Assembly (NCBI GenBank): GCA_963971575.1 | Contig: OZ020612.1 | Location: forward strand, 69,499,869 to 69,563,868 | DNA: 64,000 nucleotides | Source: Liopterus haemorrhoidalis | Taxonomy: Eukaryota; Arthropoda; Insecta; Coleoptera; Dytiscidae | Direction of reading: 5' to 3' | Shown: positions 43,901 through 55,900 of the stretch, one piece after another | How the letters are laid out: each line of letters opens with the position of its first letter | How positions within the stretch are numbered: the first letter of the stretch is position 1 | Program-made: the position numbers and the translations under genes | Notes under the pieces: generated by a model | Told to the model about the DNA's origin: nothing | The model's database searches: none | Seen by the model: only the letters and a program-made list of their open reading frames with translations

Positions 43901-46900
43901 GTTATGTTTATAAAATGTAATTTTTGAAAGGTATTTGGATCACGTATTTTGGATAGCATGAAAGAAGCATTAAAATTATTAAGTAACACAAATTTAGTTT
44001 CTAACATTTTTCATGTATTGACATGCAAGTATTCAACTAATATATCGCTGCATATGTTAGGCCATGTTATGTAAGACCTAATATTTCAAAAGATTTAGAA
44101 CACGACACACATGCGGGTGTATTCTGTAAGAAATGCGTTAAAATTAGCGTCAGGTTAAGATTTTTATTTTAACTCCATGTCTAACGTCATTATCCAAAAA
44201 TGCTATTCTGTAAAAGCATTTGTTAAGGTCAGCGTTAATACAATATTTGTTAACGCGAGGCGCTAACTCACGCTGCAGAGAGGCTAATATTAACTGCACG
44301 CGCATGCGCTGTTACGTTGAATTTTAACAGGAGTATTTATTTAGTCAAATGCCAAGAGAATCTTAACCTAATATTTCGGTGTTGAATTAAATATTCAGTG
44401 GCGAAATTTATTTTAAAAATGGAACAGCAATGTTTGGTCCTGTGATACTTATTATAACTGGTTTCCACAGTGTATTAAATAAAAATATAACTTTATTCAA
44501 CTTTTATTTAGTCAATTTATATACTTGTATTATAACAGTTTATCTAATTTTTGAACAAAATGTGAATTATATGTTCATTCTATTTTTAAAAAGGTGTTCG
44601 GTGATATTAATTATTAAATTTGATTTATTACGCTATTTCTACCCTGGAATAACACTGCTGTGATAATTATCAATCTCATCAATTGTTTCTTCAAATAATA
44701 CACCATTAAAATGTACTGCGATATTTTGAAACACGGCGGAGGCATAAGTGAAATTTTGTAGCTTTCAGATGATTATAATTTTAAGTTCTGTGTCTCAACA
44801 AAAACTAAAACAGCTCTTCAATACTCCATTTAGTTGTATACAATTACTTGAACTTGCGTCTGGGTTACTTGTATAACAAAAATTATGAAGCGTCATTCTT
44901 ATCTCTACTGTAAAGAATTCACTTTAAAAGTAATAGAAAATATTTTATTCACTTTGTTTTTAAATAACATGACATTTACTTAAATAGGATCAGCCATTTT
45001 TGCAAACTTAACACCAGCGTTAACTTTTAAAGCCACCGTTTTAGTAGGCGCTTATTGTAGAACATTAACTGGCTATTTTAACGCCGCCGCGATATAATTT
45101 TAACACAAATATGCTTAGCGAATAGCATTTACGTTAAAAATGGTGTTAAAAAAATTAACGTCTGTTTTTGACGCTAAGATTTTAACATCATGCTTAGAGA
45201 ATAGACCCGATGCACGGCTAATATAGGGCCAGTGAGTTTTTAGCGCCATCTATATATTATTCAATTAAGGTATAAAAAAAAAAAATAGTAAAATATAATT
45301 CTGACAAATTCATTTAAGCACAATTTTAAATTTGTAACAAGTTTTGACATGTCAAATTTATATTAAAAAAATATAATAATTATTTATTTCAAAATCTTAT
45401 TTTACTTGTCATAAAATGCTAACATTTAAATGTCAAAGTATTTTGTAAATAAACAATTTTGTCCATGTAATTATTCGTTGTTTAAAAATACATAAATTTA
45501 AAAATTAATGTTATTATGTCATATTTTTTATTTATTAATCTTCTTCAAAAGATGTAATTTATTTTTACTTTCAAATTGTCGGTAATTATGAATGTAAAAA
45601 ATAAACTGCTATTAACAAAAAGTTAATTAATGAAAGTTTTTTAGTAGCTCATCTTCAGTTGCGCAAGTGAGTAATAATTTAATTGCATGTTTAAAGTAAA
45701 ACAATTTTCGACAATTATAAACATTTACAGCTCATAAACAATGAATTTATTATTAAGGTTTCACACTTTTTTATATAATATTTGAATGTATTTATCTGAA
45801 TTTAAAAAAAATATTTCTCAGGATGTTGTTTTAAAATACAATTTTTAAAATCTACTTTCTAGTTAATTGCCATATTTAATTTTTTTTATATTAACTTTTC
45901 TTCTTGTTTGTGACTAACAATATTTACTGAGCTTTTATACTTTTTCATATATCGCTTTACGGTTTACAGCCAGACAGATCTCTCGTGGCCGGGCGTGAAA
46001 CAAGCGCGTGAAATTTGTAGTGGGGATTATAACTTTTGTGAATTGCATTATTTCCTACACACGCTATTACAGTCAAGTGCATAAGCGCAACATTCAAAAT
46101 ATATTAAATATTTAGAATCATGGAGACAAAAAGCAAAGTGGTGGACGTGCTATTAACAGTCAAAGTCGAGAAATAATTAGCAATGTTCTTGATTTTTGTA
46201 AGCCTTTATTATTTACAATCTACTTGAAATTGCTGGAGTTTGGAGAAAGACGCGGGACGGGGGTGCTCTGGCCAATAAACAAGTCGACAAATTGAACGTC
46301 AAATGCAGTAATCACTTAAATCAAGCAGCTACGTTTCTATAGTTTTGTTGTTCGACTGTGATGGGAGGAACTTGTGTTTGTAGACGTACCTAACTGATAA
46401 GTATAATGTACACATGTAAGAATGTGAACTTGTTTCTCAGACTGTTCTCTGTATCTGTCTCTGTCTTTCATAGTGCTCTCTCTGTGCGCACATTAAGCTC
46501 CGCCCGGCCACGAGAGGTCTGTCCGGCTGTACTAGCGTTCAAGATGATGTTCTACACCAGTGTCTCTTAATCGCTGGTCCGTAGACCTGCACCCGTTCAA
46601 AATATTTTAATTGCAATAAATATATTATTTTTTTATTATATGCCTGTATTTGTACCGTAAATGCCAGGTTTCAAGCAAGAATATAATTTTTTGCTCCGAA
46701 AATACGAAAAGGCTGAAAAATTGATATTTAAGGAATGCGGTTGCTTAAGTATGATAGATTAATTACTAACCAAAACAACCAAGATCTACGCCTAGCTTTT
46801 ATCAAATATCTGGTTACTTTCTCATTTTTTTTTTTTTTTCTCATACACTTTTATTGGGCTTGTGCCTGTTGTGTGGCCAAAATTAAATAAATAAAATTTA

Positions 46901-49900
46901 TGGTACGTACTATTAATAAGTTAAAATGTATGAGATGCTGTACAAAATATAAATGAAGTGCAATTTATTTATAACTGGCAGTTTTGCCCGTTATATCTGT
47001 TAAAAGCAGTTGTAGTCGACACAGACCGGGCTCATTTGCTGAATTTTAGGTAAATTTTTTGATGGGCTATCTTGATTAACTACATATTTCTAAAGATATA
47101 AAAAAAATTAAAAATATTATTCTCTGTACTTTAAATATTTTAAATATTTAATTCAAATTGGTGGTCCCTCAGAGAGGTAGAAATTAATCTTTTGCAATAC
47201 TGCAATACATAACTTATTAAGATGAAGAAGAGTAAAATTTTGTTTGAAATTGATTACTCATTAGTTATTTAACAATATGTAAATCCCTAATATTAAAATT
47301 TCCAGTCAAGCCCACACTATCAAGAGACTTAAATACCGATCTTCATTTCCCAACAATTTTCTAATTTAAATTTAATACATATTTCAAAAAATCAATAAAA
47401 CTCCTACATAATCAATAACTACTATAAATATTCCTTCAAAACATCCGCATTTTACATAAGAAATATTAATATTATGAAAATGAAGTCATTAATTCCGCAG
47501 CGATTGTAAATTAATTTAAGAACACAAATAATATAAAATGTATTTAACAGTCTAAGAAACTAGGACGCGTATTAGTAGCAATATTGGTTTTAAACATTAA
47601 TAATAATAAAAACACATGCACAGTAAATTAACATACGCATCCTGCGTTATTTTGGATATGTAAACAGGCGACCTGGGGACGTGGATTTACCATATTTTAG
47701 CTCCTAGGGTCTTAATTATAGAAGGATAAAAATACCATGAAGGTGAATGAAACTGATCAACGAAATAACGAGAAGCTGATCAAAAAGCTGGATTTATAAT
47801 ATCAGTCACCTAACGTAACTTATTAATATTGAAGCTGAAAAAGCAAAACTTAAAAAGTATCTTATTGTTAGTAGACCAAATCATGAAAAAACGATCAATT
47901 TTCAAATAAATGGTAACACCTTTGAGTGAATTGAGATCTTCAAATACCTACCCACCATGATAAATCAGGTTACTGTGATTCAACAATAAATCAGAAAAGA
48001 ATCACACCTTCTAATGCGTCTCAATTTACAACTGGCCCTCTCTTCAAAAGAAAACTCCTTAACCTTTATCTAACGGCGTTTAAATTCGCTTGAACTACCT
48101 GGCAGCCGGAATAAAAATTGCATTAGGTGCATCAAAATGCAAACATTTACTTAAAATAATTTAGCGTCCGTTTTATTTAAACTAGAATTATGAAACAATG
48201 TAATATTCGTAGATTCTTAGAGAATAAATCAGCAAAATATTGTTCATATCGGTCAAAGCATATAGGAGTGTCTAGAGTTTCTTGTTTATGCCTACGAAAC
48301 TCTAGACATTTCTACATGTTATTGTATTAAATTCAGAAAAATTAAATACCAGACGCTGAACAATACCAAAATGTTTTTAGTCAAGTTATAGCTGGATATG
48401 CTGGCATAGCATCTTACATAATTCGCGACTCCAAATAACAGTGAGACATCTGGTGGCGGCTTGGTAAATTAAACAGAAGCGTATATTTTTATAATATTTG
48501 TAGTGTGTTGTGCTGCAGTTTAAGTGAATTAAGACGTATTTTTAAATATAGTGACTTAAAAATATTAAAATATTAACAGATAAATATTAAGAGAAAACTT
48601 CTGAGATATACGCTTCTCGTCAGACATCAACTGTGGCACGCAGCGCCGCCAACGTTAGTTTGAGTCGCGAATAGCAAAAAAAAATTAAATTCTTTATTGT
48701 TTCACTTTATTGTAGTTTGAGGCTGATTGGACAAGGTTATGGATGATACATCTCAATATATCTGGTTGTGTTTGACCTATGGTACTAAAGAAGATCTGCG
48801 TCTATGAATAACCTTCGGCAATTTTTTCTGTTTACAATGTTAATGAAAACGAAAGGAAAAAATACTTGTTTTCCCTGAAGATGGAAGAACATAGTGGACA
48901 TAAATAACATTCACTTAGTACAAGAGTTTCTGTCACACCCGTCATACTTGTCACATTCTAACAACCATCTTCATACACTGATTACCATAAACGGTACAAG
49001 GAATCAATTACATACGTGCAGCACTTGTACTTTCATTTCACTGAGATGAATTACAAATTATGTGATGTTTGATCAATACTTAACAATGTCTGCCTACTAT
49101 TTAACACGTCTTTTGAAACTGGTAACTTGGAAGATTATTAATAAGAAAAAAAGACAAAAATCCCAACGTTTTTTCCTGCTTTTGCTTCGTGTTCCAGTTT
49201 TGATTAGATTAAAAAGAAATTTAATATATTAATAGATTGAATCACAACGTATAATAGTATAACAAAATAACTGAACACTACACACTACACTTCTACAGTG
49301 TAGAGTGTAGTGTGGTGTTCAAAACTCGGTTCTCAGCTGTTATTATATTTTTAATTTTCCAAAAAGACATACACTATCTTAGCCATAAATACAAAAAATC
49401 CATAACATTATTAGCCATAATTTAGCCATGAATTAAAAAATAATTAATTTTGTCAAAAATGTGTAATATTTTTCAAAAATCGGATCAAAAATTCCTCTTG
49501 TCCGTTTCTGTCTCAGATACAACTCACTGTACATTACCTATAATTTTTTCAGATTTTTAGTTTAACCTTATTGCGTAAAAGTGAGCGAGAAAAAAACTAG
49601 CAATTTTTTGACTAAAACCGTGTTTAAAAAAATCATTTTAAAAAAAGCAAACTATTTTTCTTTACTTAATCTACGTCCTAAGAGCTTTCTTTTGATACCA
49701 CACAATATTTTTTTTTTTAAAATAGTTATTTTTTTTCAACGACACAATAAAATCGATATTTTTCGAAAAACTAATCTTATCAAAAATCCCTGTTTAACTA
49801 TTCCGGTTCCCCTCAATACATATTATGGAGATTTTTTTCAGATTTTTAATTGTTTCAACCCCTCTGGGAAATAGGGTGGGGAACAAAAGTCTTTTTACAT

Positions 49901-52900
49901 ATTTTTAACGAAAATCTAATAAAAAAACTTTTCAAAAGATTTTTCAAAAAAAAAAACCCTGAAAATCTATTTGTGAAAAAGGTTGAAGTGATACGAAAAT
50001 TTGTTTTTTTATTTGGATTCAGCATGCTTAAATTAACTGAAAAAATCTTTTAAATTTGAAACAATACAAAAAAATCAGCTGTCGCCACCACAGGACCGAC
50101 CGCCATCATAAAGTACTTATATAAATTACATTCTAGGATGCAGAGTAGAAATAACTTGACCTAATATTTTTAACAGAGATATTATTTATCATGACCATGG
50201 AAACGTTACATATAAATATGAAAATATTGAGACTTATATGAAAAAAAAATTCGAAAAATTTCGAAAAAAGATTTTTCGTTTTATCAAAAAATGTCTCAAA
50301 TAAAAGTTATTAGTTATTGCTTTTATAGCAACTTTTGTTTAATAAATTTTTTCGAGATATTTTTCTGTTGTGAAATATTCGCAAAAATCTTAAAATCGAC
50401 ACGAGTAAAAACCGATTTTTACCAAAAGTTGATTAACTCGTGCCATTGAAGCTTAAATATGAAGTTTCATAAAAATCCTTTCAGCCGAATTTGCTCTGCA
50501 CGTGTACACAGACAGACGGACAGACGGACAGACGGACAGACGGACAGACAGACGGACATCATGCTAAAAATAGTCAAAACGTTATGTAGGGACCTCAATT
50601 CGTGGAGATCCATCGAAATCTTGAAACGTCAAAATAGGTATGATCCAATACCTCCCTTATATATGTTGGCGGTCGGTAAAAAAACTATTTCGCAAATTTG
50701 TTTTATTTGTCATGTCCATAGTATATCTTGAAAAATAGTTCCTTGAAGACTATTTTGTGACTATTATATCAAATTAAATGTGTTCAGTACTTTATTCAAA
50801 ACTTTTTGAAGAACTACACTTATTCAAAAACTTTTAAACAGTGTGTTAATTGCACAATTGTATGTAGATTTAAAGGTCAAAAATAAATATATTTAACAAC
50901 TTTTTCCACTACATCAAAGACAATTAGCGCTACTACCGCTCATAAATAAACAATGTACACTTGATCTTTAAACACGAAAGACCTCAAGAATGTAATGTCA
51001 TACATCAACATACGAACTTAATGCAACAATCACCAGTCACAACTGTTTCGTGTTAAATATGATTAATAAAGGCTTCAGCTTTTAATGTACAAGGTATTTA
51101 TTAAGTATGCCAATGATGCTTAAAGGAGTGCCATCATTATCTTTACAATGAAAGTTTATAAAATTCTTCTTATTCCTATATGGTGGTATGACGTGATCAT
51201 ACATATGCATAAATTTTCACAATGTATGATTTCATCTTCAGTGTTGATTTTAATTAAAGAAAGTAAAAGAATTTTAAAGTGACATTAAAAAGTATTTATT
51301 ATTCGTTAATTGACAAGTATTGAAGCTATTCAAAGTTGATTTGTTGTAAAAATAACAGGTGTTTAAACAAAATATTTGCAGTTTATTAAAATAACAAGAG
51401 TATGTGTCACAAAGTTACAGTTTTTACTGTTTTCACTTAAGTACAATTAAACATTTATAAACAAGTTAAGGAGGTTTTAAACATCTTTAGTTAATTAAAT
51501 TTTGAACGAAAACTGAAAAACAAAATAATTGTGTATTTTGATTTGTTGTGTTTAGTGGTGTGGTGCTCATTCGGAAGAAAGGGATGCACTGCATCCCTTA
51601 TAAATTACATAAGGGTTGGCTGTGGAAAAATAAAATAATGTCTACTGCAAGCTTTATATAACAATTGACTAACGTTTAGGCACAGCCTTTGTTATCATTT
51701 AATTATATTGTTTTATTGGCCATTAGTCTAAACAACCATATTAGCCAGTTAAATACAAATTTATACATTATATACAATATATTTTTTGATTTCACAGGTA
51801 CAGAAAAATAAACATAAAAAACTAAAGAAGCTGTTCAAAATGACCACCGTTTCGAAAATTTCATTTATAGTGAAAGAAAAAAAATGAGCACAGTTTTAAT
51901 TACATTTTAATGCATTGGAGTGTTAAAATAAAAATACAAAATAATTTAAGGATTAAATGGTGGTTTGTAAGATCTTCTGGAGTGCAACATTCCTGATAAG
52001 TCTCTTTTAATACTCCAACAGTAGTCAGCCATCATGTGATTATCCCACCTTCCTTGATAACGTCTCTCCATCTCTTTTAAATCCTGATGGAAACGTTCAC
52101 CCTGTTCATCACTAACATCTCCAAGATTGACAGGAAATTTGTCAAAATAGTTTAAAAAATGAAGTTTCACGCTCATGTTGCACCCCAGATGATGATAATT
52201 TTCAACACACCCCCCCTGTAATTTTCAAGTTTAAATGCATTTTGTGAGAAAATAAATTGTTTTTAAATCATTTTTCTTCTATATTCTTGTTGCCGGTATC
52301 ATTATTATTTTAAAAAGCGGGAAATCGCCAAAGAAATCATCACCACCAAGCGGCAATTTATAGAAACCCTTATCAGAGAGTGGCATCACAACCCCAATCT
52401 CCGACACAACGCAAAAGTCTGCATAGAAAGCATGCCCAAACGCCTGGAAGCCGCAATCGCAGCAAATGGTGGCATTACAAAATATTAAGATTTTACTTAA
52501 TTTGTTAAATTAATACTTTTATACAAAAATAAATGATTATGAAAAAGCAATTATGTCGTTTTATATTCTAAATAAAGCACTCTAATGAATAAAAATAAAT
52601 ACGAGACCCAAAGCCACTTATTTCCTCATTAAATTAATTTGAAAATTACAGAAAATCTGCACTGTCCATAATAATTTGGCCACCCACTGTAGTTTTCGGC
52701 TTTTTTATTCCCAAGAAAATGTTTGATGAGCGCCACGAAAGACTGCCATGCATTCTTCTCCATATCATCCATATGTACAGTGAAATGTGGATCATTTACT
52801 AATTTTCTAATTTGTGGTCCGTCAAAAATGTCTTTTAGCTTCTCATTACTGAGAATGTTTCAGATATATATTTGAAACAGTCACCATCTTTGTTCAACGC

Positions 52901-55900
52901 TTTTACAAACTGCTTCATTAGACCCAGTTTAATATGAAGAGGGGGAAAAATGATTTTTGTTCGCTCCACCAAAGGTTCAAGCAAGTACCTGCATGTAAGG
53001 CGTTCCTACGAAATATATTGGACAACAAAAACGAAGTTGAAATTAAAGTACACGTATATCAAAACGTGAAAAGTCAAAATACGATAGAACAAAAATTTGA
53101 CGTGATAGGCAGAAACTGTTAACATTTTTGAAATCAGCACCCCAAAATTAGTTAAAAACAAGTCTCAGATCTAAGTCAGCAAAAAAAGTTTAAATTTGTT
53201 GACCAGTGTTATACAAAACATATAAAGTAACGTACAAGGTGTCTCAAAAGAAATTTTATATTTATTTAGCTTACTGCGTGAACGCAACGTATCCGAGGGG
53301 CGCGGGGGTTATGTCAATCGGTAGCCTGGCTCGTGGGAATTCAGTCGCTATGGAGCGTTTCTCGGGAGCAGACCGCGCGTTATGCGTGCGAGAGTTTTAC
53401 AAAAACGGTGATTCGGCGACTGTAGCGCGTAGAAAATTCTGCAGTATTCGAGGTTTTCGCCACTTAAATGATGCGCCAAGCATTCCTCTCATTCGACATT
53501 GGGTTAAAAAGTTTGAAGAGACTGGTACAACGCTGGATAAATCAAAATCCGGGCGACCTAAGTCATCAAGAACGGTAGAAAACGTGGAGAATGTTAATCA
53601 GTCTTGACGACCCGAACCTTTCAATTCGGAAGCGCGCAAGTGCTTTAAATGTGCATAGATCATCATTACATCGCATTATGCACAAAGACCTAAAGCTTCA
53701 CCCCTACAAAATTCAATTGGTGCAAGAATTAAAGCCCCAAGATGCCAGTCAGAGGCTTAATTCTCAGGCAAATTGATCTCCCGGAGAGGTGACATAAATT
53801 GGCCTCCACGCAGTCCAGATTTAACCCCTATGGACTTTTGCCTATGGGGTTATCTTAAATCTAAAGTTTACGCCAATAAACGGACTTCACTGGCGCATTT
53901 GAAAGAAAATATCCGTCACGAAATGGCAGCCATCCCTGAGTCCACCTGCCGAGATATCATAAGTAATTTTATTGTTCGATTAAATGAGTGCTGAGAACGC
54001 GAGGGTCTACATTTAGACGATATTATTTTTAAGAAATAAATCCCCAAAAAGTGTATTTTAATAATTAATAAACATTTTTTATATATACGGCTTATTTTTT
54101 TTTAATCGATCCACTAAATATAAAATTTCTTTTGAGACACCTTGTATTATCATATAAAATAACTGTATTGTATTATCACTTAAAATATTGTATTAGTATA
54201 TCATTACCAAATTGTACCAGACACTAATAACCTATGCAGCTGAAGTGTCCTTAAATATTGAAATAAAAAAAATAAATGAAAGGTGTAACATAAGCCACTA
54301 CAATCGAATCTAGATGCTTGAATTTATTCGAGGAAGAAAGTAATGTTATGGTTCGTAAGTCGCTTCATTAAAATATGTCCTACCGAATGGAGGCTAAAAG
54401 ATTTTGAAAGTTATTAAAAACAAAAAATCTACAAAGGAAACTCTCCGACCTCAACGATATATCATTGCAAATCTGCTTTCTACGGCAGTGTCCAATGTCA
54501 TATCTCGTCATAAATCAGAGACTGCACAGTTTTGCATGCAACTGACTTAAGTACCTGTACATCCCACTTACTTGCGCATTCCGTTACTTAACTTACTCAA
54601 TGCGATTAACATAATGGATATTAATATACTGTTATCTACTTCGCACATTGTTCATATCTTGAATATTTTATAGACGACAAAGAATAATTTAATTTTTTAG
54701 GTTTAATATTTTAATGTTATTACTGAAGTAATGAAATAATTTAATGGTTCGTGAGTTTGTTATTGTTTTTTAAGGTTAATAGCTCTTATTATACTACAGG
54801 TGTTACAACAGTAAACAATTTGTTAATGTTGATAATATTTACATTACTTTTATATAAACACTTCAGTTTTTTAGGTGATATGTTTCACTTTTTAACACTA
54901 GAAATAACAGGTGATTAAATTTTGAGATCATCAAATAGTGTCATCTGTGTGTGGTAAATATTGTGTAATTTTTATTTACAAACTATTAGTTGAATCATTT
55001 GCCAAAATTGATTTGTAATAAATTACGTTTTTTATGAATAATATTAACAGAATTTTTTACTTCTACTGACAACCAGTCAGTGCTGTGCCAAATACTTAGT
55101 AAAAGTATTTCAAATACCATATACAAAATACCGATCAAAGTATTTAAAATAACATGAAAATTAGATTCCTAAATTATTTTTGGTTTCATGACAGTCCAAA
55201 CTGTGACTAAATTATTTTTATATAAGAGAGTATTTAAAATACTAAGAAAATATTTTAAATAAAATTTGTAATTTAATAATGGTTGAAATAAAAAACATTG
55301 TAAAACAAAGCCGAAACTAGTAAGCAGTTAGTTAATAAAAATAGTGAAAATTTACAATGTTTTTTATTTCAACCATTATTAAATATACAACATTTTCACA
55401 AAGTTAATTTGTCGACATTTAATTATAAAATTTGTAATATTTGAAATACCAGGAAATTATTTGAAATGCTAGGGAAGATTTGAAATATTAAAAGAGATTT
55501 GAAATACTAAGAAATATTTGAAATATTTGACATACTAGTAAATATTTGAAATACTTCTAAATTATGTAATACAATGTTTTTAGACGACAAAAATCAAATA
55601 TAATTCATGGAGAAAATATTTGCAGATTCAAATACCAAGAGCATTTTTTGGAAGTATTTGATAAACAGTATTTCAAATACCTGAAAGTAATTGAAATACT
55701 TGTTCAAATACTTTATTTAAGATATTCTTAACTCTGCTTTCTTTTCAGAATCATGAACAATGGCGAACTGGCAAATTAACCAAGCAGATTTTGTAGACCA
55801 TCGTTTTAGAAAAAGAAAAAAATCAGCTGTGGCCACCACAGGACCGACCGCCATCATAAAGTACTGCATAAAATACATTCTAGCAGCAGAGTAGAAATAA

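Noticed and set aside
53773..53994. Separate small gene with SPDLTPMDFCLWG
   Set aside because: It is the tail of the mariner-type transposase between the two TIRs, out of frame with the DNA-binding part after an internal deletion.
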